A stretch of DNA of 12,269 bases, taken from the NCBI GenBank assembly GCA_002726865.1, contig PBSW01000010.1, forward strand, positions 1-12,269, written 5' to 3'. The notes under the pieces are model-generated. The model made no database searches and was not told where the DNA came from. It saw only the letters and a program-made list of their open reading frames with translations. Source of the DNA: Candidatus Bathyarchaeota archaeon (lineage in GTDB: Archaea > Thermoproteota > Bathyarchaeia > TCS64). A program made the translations under genes and the position numbers. Each line of letters starts with the position of its first letter. Within the stretch, counting starts at the first letter, position 1. Shown here piece after piece: positions 1 through 6,900 of this stretch.

Positions 1-571
1 CATCATCAACTAATGCCGCCATCACCAGTTCCTTGGTGGCCTTCAAAATGTTCACACGCAAATCCACCGAGGCCTCTGCGTTTAGCGCTGCCATTGCCTC
101 TGCCAGTTGGTCGCCAAATAAATCCTGCAACGCCGGCTGCATCCAGTCCGGATAATTTAGCCTAACCGACTCCGGCATGTCCGCATGTAGAAGTGGTTGC
201 TCCATGTGCGCCCGTACCCAATCCGATTCCTTCGAGTTCAGCGGCTCGGGGCAGTACTTTCCCCCACTAAACAAGGCCTCAACTTCCTCTAGCCTTTGTC
301 CATCCAAGAACACCACCACCCCCAACACCAATTCACGTGGAGTGAGTACAAACCCAGTCTGCTCCAGCCACCACCTCAGTGCCGTCTCATTCCGCATCAC
401 CCCATACACTATCCGCGAAATCTCCCTTCGATCCTTGGATCCAATATAGCGTCGATGCCGATAGTACAAAGCCAACATACCATCTGCCGGAGTCCTGCGC
501 CCTCGCTGCCAAAGGTCATTAAGCTCCTCCAATAACTCAATCGCTGCTGCTACTCTTGCCCCTAGTTTCAT
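1..571 (-). CDS. rsmB: RsmB/NOP-family 16S rRNA (cytosine-C5) methyltransferase, 5' part only
   Basis: This is the first 190 codons of a gene that continues past the left edge. Family members use S-adenosylmethionine to methylate a cytosine in rRNA in the cytoplasm. The visible part matches the N-terminal NusB-like RNA-binding region: AARVxxAIELL-like start (residues 5-15), RRYIGSKDRREISRIVYGVM (40-59), and the later PDWMQPAL...LFG (141-153) and DLRVNILKATKE (170-181) motifs that precede the methyltransferase fold. The catalytic cysteines and SAM motifs lie outside the window. ATG at 571 is chosen because MKLGARVAAAIELL is how homologues begin; an in-frame GTG ten codons upstream is possible, and neither has a Shine-Dalgarno sequence. 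The gene lies downstream of the protease unit on the same strand, 292 bp away, so it probably has its own promoter. It is the only housekeeping gene seen and may mark one border of an accessory region. Confidence 0.85.
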   Translation of the reverse strand, partial: MKLGARVAAAIELLEELNDLWQRGRRTPADGMLALYYRHRRYIGSKDRREISRIVYGVMRNETALRWWLEQTGFVLTPRELVLGVVVFLDGQRLEEVEALFSGGKYCPEPLNSKESDWVRAHMEQPLLHADMPESVRLNYPDWMQPALQDLFGDQLAEAMAALNAEASVDLRVNILKATKELVMAALVDD

Positions 572-684
572 CCGAGCCAATTTGAACAACCGAATGCCCA
601 CCAGAGGGAAGAAAAAAATGAACCAACCAGTGGGAAACCGAAGGTGAAATAATGAAGAACCCGTGCAAACCGCATGGACACTAA

Positions 685-713
685 ACTATAACTCCCCCCT
701 GTGATTAATCCAA
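685..713 (-). promoter_or_regulatory. Possible sigma70-type promoter for the RsmB-like gene
   Basis: On the minus strand, TTGGAT (708-713) and TATAGT (685-690) are separated by 17 bases. The -10 box matches 5 of 6 consensus positions and the -35 box only 3 of 6. It lies about 115 bases upstream of the methyltransferase start. This is a by-eye match; chance occurrence is quite possible. Confidence 0.3.
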
Positions 714-831
714 TCCGCGTCAACTGTCCATAGCCGTGGATTGAAACGTCACCTTCAATGCCATCTTGCCCGAAAACACATTCGACTGTTAGACTGTAAC
801 GAAATCACCCCCCTATGGAGCACACGATGGT

Positions 832-843
832 AACGGTACCGTT
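832..843. repeat. Perfect 12-bp palindrome
   Basis: AACGGTACCGTT reads the same on both strands and lies about 20 bases past the stop codon of the AAA+/M41 gene. It has no loop, so it is a poor terminator; it could be a protein-binding site or chance. Confidence 0.35.
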
Positions 844-863
844 TCTAGTTTTCCGGGTGGTGT

Positions 864-3800
864 CTAACTGGATGCCACCGGTTGCGTTCGACTGCCTGTG
901 CAGGTTTTATTTTCTTCTTCTATTATCCGGGGTTGTCCATTCCCCGATTCCTGTTCAGATGAAGCCGCCGGAAACTGACCCACTATTTCCTTCACACGCT
1001 CGCCATTCATTGAGTCTTTATCTTTCAATTCTTCAGCCAAGGCTTTCAACGCAGCTCTATTCTCCTCCAATTGCCTCCTCGCTCTGCCCTTTGCCTCGCT
1101 GAGCCACGCTCCTACTCGTTTATGAACCTTTGAGCTCAACGAGTCTCTCATGCTCTCAGGCAAACCAGACAAACAAACATCCCCAAACTCAGCATCCAAG
1201 CCATACCGTGAAATGGCCACACAGGCCATTTGTGTTGCCTGCCTCAGATCCGAGCTGGCTCCGCTATTTACACCCTCCTCGGAGTCATTCAGGTCGGGCG
1301 TCATTTGCTCTGCTTCGCGACCGGCCATCAAAACTGCCAATTCGTCCATCATTTCCTTTTTACTGTGGCTATAGGTTTCTTCATCGGGATTCCAAGCCAC
1401 AAAGCCAAGTGCCCCACTCTCATGAGGGATAATTGTAACAAGGTCGATTACCTTATCTGGTGTAAGCAATCGGCGCAATAGAGCGTGTCCAGCTTCATGC
1501 CATGCAGTCCTCTTCCTGTCATCAGACTCCTTCCATGTTTCCGAAACGTCTCTCTTTTTTGCTCCATATTTCACTTGATAGCACGCCTGCTCCAAATCAT
1601 TAAATGTAACCGCCTTGGAACTTGAATCTCGTTTTATGGCTTCATACTTTGCCTCTCGAATCACATGATCAATTTCTGCCGGCGATAAACCGATAGTGCG
1701 GGCCTTTATCCTCGCCAACTCTGCACATTTCTCATCTGGAAACAAACACGGCAGGAAATGCATAAACATCTTGCCTATGGTAGATGCATTGGGCAGGTCG
1801 AAAGGAATTTTTTCGTCAAACCGGCCCGGCCTCAGAATAGCTGGATCGAGGGAGTCAACACGGTTGGTGGCCGCCATTACAAAAACGTATTTGTCGTCTT
1901 TTTCAAAGCCATCCATGCACGTTAATAGTTGATTAAGAATTGTGGCATAGTGATCCGCCGTGTCTCCGCCCATACCTGCACGAGCCGAGGCGATGGAATC
2001 AATTTCGTCTATAAAGATAACTGAAGGAGCAAACTTCCGGGCACTGTCAAATAATTTTCGAATCCTCTCCTCGGATTCTCCATACCATTTGGAAGAAAGT
2101 TGGCCGGCCGACAACTGGAAAAATGGAATGTCCGCCTCGCCGGCAAAAGCCCTAGCCAGATATGTTTTCCCGGTTCCTGGAAGCCCCGTAAACAAAAATC
2201 CGGATGGCGGGCGTAAACCCATTTTCTCGATTGAGAGCGGGTTTTTTAATAGGCCAACCACATGTTCCAACCTCTCCTTGGCACGTTCCAAACCGAACAC
2301 ATCCTTAAATGTAATATCGGGTCGTTCGGCCAAGCCAATGCCTCCATCTTGAAAAGCCGACCCCTTGACTGTTTGCTCAATGGGATCTTTCAATACCACC
2401 GATGCTGTTGATTGGTTATCTCCGTAGGCCAAATCAACGGCAAAATGCACTTGGCGTCTCTGAGCAATCTGTTTTTCCAGTAGTCGGTTGTGCTGAAAAT
2501 CCTCCAGCAGCTTCTCGAATTCTCGCTTCTCCTCATCGGCAACTGAAAGGGTCTTATCCTCTCGCGCTTCAAAATGGAAATATCCTCGAGCTCCGCCATT
2601 TTTTGCTATTTCACTCGCATTGTATGTACCCTCTTCTTTCTCACTAAACAAAAAAACTGGCAAATCAGGGTTGGACTCCCTGATCCTACGGTGCAAGTCT
2701 AAGCCAAAGAGATTCCTGTCTTCATCTCTTATGTCTAAGTCCAACAACACAATGTCCGGGTCTTTGCCGCTGACATCTCCGATGCTAACACCCCGGTGCA
2801 AATCCAGCTCCCATCCCTTAAAATCCTGCGAAACAAATTTTTCCATTCGGTCATCGTCATCAAAGAGGAAAATGCGCAAAACGTTCCGGCCTCTCCTTTT
2901 CTCCAAAAACTCCCTTGTCGTCCCATCTAATGTGGCACTAATCTTAGTCGACAATGTCTCTCCCTCGTTGTTTGACTTTGCCCAAGCATCTGCAACCTGC
3001 TTGCCGACAAAATGTTTTAAGCTCGATATTACATGCTGTTCGCTCAAGTTTGGCACCAAGGAAAGGAGAAACAACAACTTGGCATCCTCATCCATGATAA
3101 CATCCGGGATAAGCGGGAACTCTGATCTCGATACCTTTCCAAGGAATTTGTCCATCACCTCCATATAGCCGGATGCAGACAAAGAATTGAGTGCCACTAG
3201 GCTACCTTCACGCAAAACATCCACCAATTCCAATTCAATGGCTTGACGATCACTCCCAGGCCCAAGTCCTCCCCGCACCACTTCATTTTCCAATACGTCA
3301 AATATTTCCTCTCTGAGAGTCAACGCACTACGTAGAATTCCCGACCGATTCTCAGAACCAAAAAACTCACTCCCAAGGCCAGTACCAATAATAACCCACG
3401 TTTTTCCTACATCTGCGGCCATGATCTTGCCCGCTTCCAAATCTGCAGCAAGCAACTTTGAAAATTCTTTTTCTTCGATGTTGTCCAAGAAAAATACGCT
3501 GGGCTCGTTAGTGCCTTCCAATTCTTCGAGATTCGTGAATAACCGGTATTTCTCGTCCTCTGCGACAGATAGCGCATCGGTAAAAGCCCTTGCCAACTTC
3601 AACTTAGATGCACTGCGGGGTCCGAGCACAGTCAGAACCCCTTTAGGCCCGTGGGTTGGGGGGAACTGGCATCTCACACGATAGGCACGCGCCATCATCG
3701 ATATAGCTGTTGGCTGGCCGGTCAAGTGCCTCGCCAATTCGGTCTCTAGCTTTGTAACCCGTTGCTGGATATTATGCCATTGCCCGAATAGTGACTCTTG

Positions 3801-4241
3801 AGACTGAGTAAGACCCCCATTAATTTCTGCAAACTCCAACAATACAAGATGCTGCGATGATCTAAGCAACTCCTTAACCCAACGATCCAAAGGAATCGTA
3901 TGATCCGATTTGACCGTGATTTTATAGGAGGCACTAAGCTCTTTTGAGAGATTGATCCCCTTGGAATCCACCGACGTTTCCAGCAGTTCGATTTCTTCAA
4001 TTTCCTCCTGAGTGAATGCCCCTATTTCATTCGGCCAGCAAACTTGGCCGGCCTCTTCAAATAACACTTGGAGTATTTCGAGAATCTCCGCCTTCCCTTC
4101 AAGAGATCGGAAAGCCTGTAGAAAATATTCTACAGTCAATTCCTTCACTGAATCTCCTTCAGTGTAAAAGGCAATAGCTTTTGCCCGGATAATGATGCGT
4201 TCGGTCAATTGATGTCTATCACTCATCTTACAACGATCCAT
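864..4241 (-). CDS. Soluble ClpB-like/receiver/AAA+ ATPase with C-terminal M41 (FtsH-type) zinc protease domain
   Basis: A 1125-residue predicted ATP-dependent protease with four modules. Residues about 10-60 are helical and vaguely Clp_N-like. Residues about 195-420 resemble the second ATPase module of ClpA/ClpB but look inactive: the Walker A position reads GPRSASKL (207-214), the Walker B position FFLDNIEE (250-257), and the sensor region IIGTGLGSE (284-292). Residues about 453-560 are receiver-like, with acidic DDDD (461-464) and a candidate phospho-Asp at 501, but the conserved lysine is absent. Residues about 640-885 are an intact AAA+ domain: Walker A GLPGTGKT (686-693), pore-loop KWYGESE (718-724), Walker B VIFIDEID (741-748), sensor AATN (790-793) and arginines in RPGRFD (804-809). 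Residues about 905-1080 are peptidase M41, with HEAGH (915-919) and the third zinc ligand Asp 998 in GASSDLRQAT. FtsH-type N-terminal membrane helices are missing, so it should be cytosolic. ATG at 4241 overlaps the upstream stop by one base (TAATG), which implies coupled translation; Met6 is an alternative start. The domain calls are strong; the substrate is unknown. Confidence 0.9.
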   Translation of the reverse strand: MDRCKMSDRHQLTERIIIRAKAIAFYTEGDSVKELTVEYFLQAFRSLEGKAEILEILQVLFEEAGQVCWPNEIGAFTQEEIEEIELLETSVDSKGINLSKELSASYKITVKSDHTIPLDRWVKELLRSSQHLVLLEFAEINGGLTQSQESLFGQWHNIQQRVTKLETELARHLTGQPTAISMMARAYRVRCQFPPTHGPKGVLTVLGPRSASKLKLARAFTDALSVAEDEKYRLFTNLEELEGTNEPSVFFLDNIEEKEFSKLLAADLEAGKIMAADVGKTWVIIGTGLGSEFFGSENRSGILRSALTLREEIFDVLENEVVRGGLGPGSDRQAIELELVDVLREGSLVALNSLSASGYMEVMDKFLGKVSRSEFPLIPDVIMDEDAKLLFLLSLVPNLSEQHVISSLKHFVGKQVADAWAKSNNEGETLSTKISATLDGTTREFLEKRRGRNVLRIFLFDDDDRMEKFVSQDFKGWELDLHRGVSIGDVSGKDPDIVLLDLDIRDEDRNLFGLDLHRRIRESNPDLPVFLFSEKEEGTYNASEIAKNGGARGYFHFEAREDKTLSVADEEKREFEKLLEDFQHNRLLEKQIAQRRQVHFAVDLAYGDNQSTASVVLKDPIEQTVKGSAFQDGGIGLAERPDITFKDVFGLERAKERLEHVVGLLKNPLSIEKMGLRPPSGFLFTGLPGTGKTYLARAFAGEADIPFFQLSAGQLSSKWYGESEERIRKLFDSARKFAPSVIFIDEIDSIASARAGMGGDTADHYATILNQLLTCMDGFEKDDKYVFVMAATNRVDSLDPAILRPGRFDEKIPFDLPNASTIGKMFMHFLPCLFPDEKCAELARIKARTIGLSPAEIDHVIREAKYEAIKRDSSSKAVTFNDLEQACYQVKYGAKKRDVSETWKESDDRKRTAWHEAGHALLRRLLTPDKVIDLVTIIPHESGALGFVAWNPDEETYSHSKKEMMDELAVLMAGREAEQMTPDLNDSEEGVNSGASSDLRQATQMACVAISRYGLDAEFGDVCLSGLPESMRDSLSSKVHKRVGAWLSEAKGRARRQLEENRAALKALAEELKDKDSMNGERVKEIVGQFPAASSEQESGNGQPRIIEEENKTCTGSRTQPVASS

Positions 4242-5554
4242 TAGACTTGAATAATTTCCTTCTCATCCATTTCAGCCTTGGCGATTTCTGTAGCTTTACT
4301 GTCGATGGCAAGCAAATCTAGAAAATCAACTCCCAATTTTTCCGCTAGGAATTTGAGGGCCTCAAACTCCTCATCACATTGAGCCCCATCGCTCATCGAA
4401 GTTTTAACGCAGTAAAAGAGGATTTCCGCTGCATGCCGGGCACGTACTTTCGGAGAAGCGTCAGAATACACTTCCCAGGAAACAGCAAAAGTATTTCCGT
4501 TCTTTCCTTTTTTCCAATCATACTCTTCCTCCAGCTCTGTGAGGACTTCGCGATTTACTGACCTCATAATTGCTTGAGTTTCCTCCCTCATAATCACTTC
4601 GTCCGCTTCCGCCACCATGTATTGGGCAACAATCAAGAACCGTTCCCTGAATTTCTTGTCCTCCTCCGGCATTTCTCGCAAAGGGGGATGGATGTGATCA
4701 TTTGCTAGTTGAACATCGGCAAAGTAATCATCCATGTTGAGTGAGGAATTAGCACGGTGTCCCACTCTGTTCGATTGGAACAAATCGGTTTTTGCAAACT
4801 GTCCCATGGCATAAAGATTCAAAGGTGCCGCCGGTATCACTGGGAGTTCCCGATTAAGCAGCTCCAATTCTTCCACTGTATCGATGTTATCGAGCGTGGT
4901 AAAAAAACCGGGATCACACTGCAATGCCGATACATCTAGGCCCAGCTCAAGATGGAGTAATGCGTTGGAAGCTGATGTTAGGTTCCTGCAATACAGCATG
5001 CCAAGAGCGTTGGCAGCTATTTCCCGAAAACGGAGTAACCTGGAAATCTTAACTCTCTGCCAAAACCCGACTGGAGAAGAGAGGTTAAGCATGCAATCGT
5101 ACGGAACGCCTCCGTTTAATTCTTTCCACACGGCCCGGCCCATAAGGAAAAGAGCTTCGTTTTGATTGCGCTGCTCAAATACCGTGGCGGGCAGCCCAAT
5201 GAACCAAGTCTCTGTCTTTTCATCATAAATAGCCAGGTCCCGCCCAATTTGATACCTAGACACCGCATCACTGTATGCCTCTCGAGGATCTGCCGCTTTT
5301 TCTGGAAACAGAAACAGTTTAACCTCGTCAACGCCGGAAATTTGGTTAAAGCGCACCAATAGATCATCTGCTTTCTCGGAAAACCCCTGTGGCAAGGGAA
5401 ACGCTCTACTTAGATGTTGAGCTTTCCCCTCCTTCACCATATGAGAGTAGCCATGATATTCCTCCATTCCTTGGCATATGGGGTCCTTTGCCAGCTCTTC
5501 TTCAACGGACTTCAGTTCGGGTAATTTTAGTTCTGGAATATCAGGACACATCAC
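4241..5554 (-). CDS. M48-like pseudopeptidase with C-terminal TerB-like domain, partner of the AAA+/M41 protein
   Basis: A 437-residue protein with no signal peptide or membrane helix. Residues about 105-205 follow the layout of M48 metallopeptidases (a GLPATVFEQ strand-helix, then a helix where HExxH should be, then RFREIAANALGML, which resembles the second zinc motif). The catalytic residues are gone: the GHExxH position reads GRAVWKE (139-145), so His, Glu and His are replaced by Arg, Ala and Lys. Glu178 of the second motif is kept and its following Asp is Asn182. Residues about 356-417 look like a TerB-type helical domain (SDG at 388-390, then EExxALxxLAEKLGVDFLDLL). A zinc-protease activity is therefore unlikely; a scaffold or adaptor role is inferred. 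It is first in a unit with the AAA+/M41 gene and overlaps it by one base. The reading frame opens with GTG at 5554 directly followed by ATG at 5551; ATG 5551 is equally likely. The M48 and TerB relationships are my reading of motif layout, not a search result. Confidence 0.75.
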   Translation of the reverse strand: MMCPDIPELKLPELKSVEEELAKDPICQGMEEYHGYSHMVKEGKAQHLSRAFPLPQGFSEKADDLLVRFNQISGVDEVKLFLFPEKAADPREAYSDAVSRYQIGRDLAIYDEKTETWFIGLPATVFEQRNQNEALFLMGRAVWKELNGGVPYDCMLNLSSPVGFWQRVKISRLLRFREIAANALGMLYCRNLTSASNALLHLELGLDVSALQCDPGFFTTLDNIDTVEELELLNRELPVIPAAPLNLYAMGQFAKTDLFQSNRVGHRANSSLNMDDYFADVQLANDHIHPPLREMPEEDKKFRERFLIVAQYMVAEADEVIMREETQAIMRSVNREVLTELEEEYDWKKGKNGNTFAVSWEVYSDASPKVRARHAAEILFYCVKTSMSDGAQCDEEFEALKFLAEKLGVDFLDLLAIDSKATEIAKAEMDEKEIIQV

Positions 5555-5595
5555 AGGCGTTAGGTTTAACAGGCAATTAGTCGGCAGTGATTCTC

Positions 5596-5624
5596 GATAT
5601 ACTAGACAAATTCGTCAACTGCAA
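5596..5624 (-). promoter_or_regulatory. Possible promoter for the M48-like / AAA+-M41 unit
   Basis: On the minus strand TTGCAG (5619-5624) and TATATC (5596-5601) are 17 bases apart. An overlapping TTGACG lies at 5613-5618. The element ends about 42 bases upstream of the first start codon of the unit, a sensible leader length. Matches are 3 of 6 and 4 of 6, so this is weak evidence. Confidence 0.3.
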
Positions 5625-5781
5625 TGTGGCGTAGATGAGTCGAAGAAGAAAAACAGGGTATCACTGACCCCGTTCCACTTCCAAGCGCAAATCCAGGCAT
5701 GCTCTCTGCGCCGATCCCGATAAAGCCGGTTATCCAGCAGGCAGTTTTTTGAATGCGTGATGGAGATGGACTTCAAGATTT

Positions 5782-5797
5782 AGAGCCCGAAGGCTCC
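5782..5797 (-). terminator. UUCG-tetraloop hairpin, possible transcription or RNA-stability element
   Basis: Read on the minus strand the sequence is GGAGCC-TTCG-GGCTCT: five Watson-Crick pairs plus a G-U pair around a C(UUCG)G tetraloop, one of the most stable RNA loops known. It lies downstream of the LRR gene and the Sir2-like remnant. The following bases (TAAATCTTG) are only moderately T-rich, so a classical intrinsic terminator is uncertain. Confidence 0.35.
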
Positions 5798-5829
5798 ACT
5801 CCCTCGTCCCATCACTTTTCTCGGAAGAT

Positions 5830-5898
5830 TCAGGTTCCGATCAGGATTGCATCAGCTCCAGCTATGATCCGAGCGGCAGATTGAATCTGCGCATTCAT
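5830..5898 (-). pseudogene. Truncated Sir2-family (NAD-dependent deacetylase-like) N-terminal remnant
   Basis: An ATG at 5898 opens 22 codons ending in TGA at 5832-5830. The product contains AARIIAGADAILIGT, which closely resembles the first strand and preceding helix of bacterial Sir2 proteins (…A..I..ADALLIGAGAG…). The reading frame stops exactly where the glycine-rich NAD-binding GAGxGxxSGxPDFRG motif should follow, and I could not find that motif in any frame downstream. It is best read as the stub left by a deletion or recombination. The stretch is short, so chance resemblance cannot be excluded. Confidence 0.4.
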
Positions 5899-5917
5899 GT
5901 GAGTGAAGGTGTCGGCC

Positions 5918-5945
5918 TCACAAAAGCGGAGCGGCGGATTTGTGA
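5918..5945 (-). terminator. Weak hairpin just after the LRR gene stop codon
   Basis: TCACAAA (5918-5924) and TTTGTGA (5939-5945) form a perfect 7-bp stem around a G-rich 14-base loop (plus strand AGCGGAGCGGCGGA). It begins five bases beyond the minus-strand stop codon at 5951, the usual place for a terminator, but no T-tract follows it. Confidence 0.25.
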
Positions 5946-5950
5946 TTTAT

Positions 5951-6730
5951 TTAAAACTTTGTGGCGTTGTGGATGATCTCGCACTTAGGCAACGCCTGCT
6001 GGAGTTTGTCGATCTCGGTCTTGGTGAGGTCAGGATTATCGTAGATAATGAGCCGCTTCAAACCTTTTAACCCTGCCAAGGGCATCAGGTTGGTAATCTG
6101 GTTGTTGAAGAGCGATAGCTCCTCCAAGTTGGCCAAACCCGCCAATGGCTCCAGATTATTAAGCTCACCGTGTGGCATGTACAGTTCTCTCACCACCTCC
6201 AAGTCCGCTGTTGTGAGTTCGCCAGTTGGCTTGTCAAGTGCTGAGCGAATCGCCTCTTCAATCATTGTAGCAAGGTTGATAGAGACCACTTTGGGTGGTC
6301 GTGTCTTTGGCTTGACAGGATTACCGTTGGTTTTGATTACCATTGGTGATGGGAGTTTCGTTTTGGGGTAAAAGCCTACAACCTTCTTCTGTGGAGACTC
6401 CTTCTTTCCCCATTCAAAAACAAAAAACCAGACGGTGACACATACGGCAATTAAGCTCACCGCAATTCCTCCAAAGACCAGTATTTTACCCGTGTTATTT
6501 GGCTTGGGAGAAACAATCGATCCGCCTTCAGGTTTGGTCTCCGTCGATTGGACGGGGGAAACTCCGCCAAGGATAACTCCATTAACCTGGCTCAAGGGAA
6601 TCCAATCAGGCAACCCCTCGTGAAACGCCAGATCAGTAGGCTCCATGGACCTCTGTGCCAGACATTCATTGATCTTATCCAGCGAATACGGACCGCCTTG
6701 CTGTCCATCTCTATTGATATAAATGTCCAT
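5951..6730 (-). CDS. GYF_2-domain, single-pass membrane protein with leucine-rich repeats
   Basis: A 259-residue protein of unknown function. Residues 3-55 are a GYF_2 (DUF4339-type) domain: IYINRDGQQGGPYSLDKI, then LAFHEGLPDWIPLSQV. GYF-type domains usually bind proline-rich or other short peptides. Residues 83-105 form one hydrophobic membrane helix (ILVFGGIAVSLIAVCVTVWF). A proline- and lysine-rich linker follows, and residues about 156-255 form a helix plus leucine-rich repeats (LEPLAGLANLEELSLFNNQ, LMPLAGLKGLKRLIIYDN) ending in LQQALPKCEIIHN. The predicted topology is GYF in the cytoplasm and LRR outside, because positive residues are mixed on both sides, but this is not certain. The frame is open upstream to 6778, but ATG at 6730 is chosen because it starts exactly at the GYF_2 domain. 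It probably belongs to one transcript with the GYF_2 nuclease upstream; a shared GYF domain hints at a common partner. Confidence 0.85.
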   Translation of the reverse strand: MDIYINRDGQQGGPYSLDKINECLAQRSMEPTDLAFHEGLPDWIPLSQVNGVILGGVSPVQSTETKPEGGSIVSPKPNNTGKILVFGGIAVSLIAVCVTVWFFVFEWGKKESPQKKVVGFYPKTKLPSPMVIKTNGNPVKPKTRPPKVVSINLATMIEEAIRSALDKPTGELTTADLEVVRELYMPHGELNNLEPLAGLANLEELSLFNNQITNLMPLAGLKGLKRLIIYDNPDLTKTEIDKLQQALPKCEIIHNATKF

Positions 6731-6767
6731 ACTACTCAGGTGACTACCCAACCTTACCGCCACAAAT

Positions 6768-6896
6768 TTAAATTGCAATCAAAGGGAATAAATCTTGGAA
6801 AACTTCGGCATTTTTATTGTCTGGCCGACAGCAATGGACTTCATACCGTTCACACAAACCTATTACTGCCTCATTGTAATCGATGTAAATATCCAT
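6768..6896 (-). CDS. Possible small protein, 42 residues, beginning MDIYI
   Basis: A short frame lies between the nuclease (its stop codon ends 4 bases upstream) and the LRR gene (start 37 bases downstream). It begins MDIYIDYNEA and contains a CC pair (residues 22-23), but the rest shows no GYF signature (no GPYS motif, no W-P pair). The Met-Asp-Ile-Tyr-Ile start is nearly identical to that of both neighbours, which suggests either a real small protein or the eroded start of a third GYF_2 gene. No clear ribosome binding site is present. I do not recognise a family. Confidence 0.35.
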   Translation of the reverse strand: MDIYIDYNEAVIGLCERYEVHCCRPDNKNAEVFQDLFPLIAI

Positions 6897-6900
6897 GGAA

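Larger units (their letters stand above)
572..863. other. Intergenic region between the AAA+/M41 gene and the RsmB-like gene
   Basis: About 290 bp with no convincing gene. It should contain the end of the protease transcript and the promoter of the methyltransferase gene, both read on the minus strand. It holds a perfect 12-bp palindrome, AACGGTACCGTT at 832-843, about 20 bases beyond the protease stop codon, and a possible promoter at 685-713. No hairpin followed by a T-run was found, so any terminator is either factor-dependent or not recognised by eye. Confidence 0.6.
5555..5950. other. Non-coding region with gene remnants between the protease unit and the LRR gene
   Basis: About 400 bp without an intact gene. 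It holds a possible minus-strand promoter for the protease unit (5596-5624), a UUCG-capped hairpin (5782-5797), a 22-codon Sir2-like remnant (5830-5898), and a loose 7-bp stem next to the LRR gene stop (5918-5945). Stop codons break every frame in the rest. The mixture suggests that DNA was lost or rearranged here. Confidence 0.6.

Noticed and set aside
1960..3168. Long plus-strand frames (130 and 182 codons) opposite the AAA+/M41 gene
   Set aside because: They are antisense shadows of a gene with clear conserved motifs and show no domain of their own.
6731..6778. Sixteen-residue upstream extension of the GYF_2-LRR protein
   Set aside because: The GYF_2 domain begins at Met 6730, like its neighbour's, so the extension is probably untranslated.
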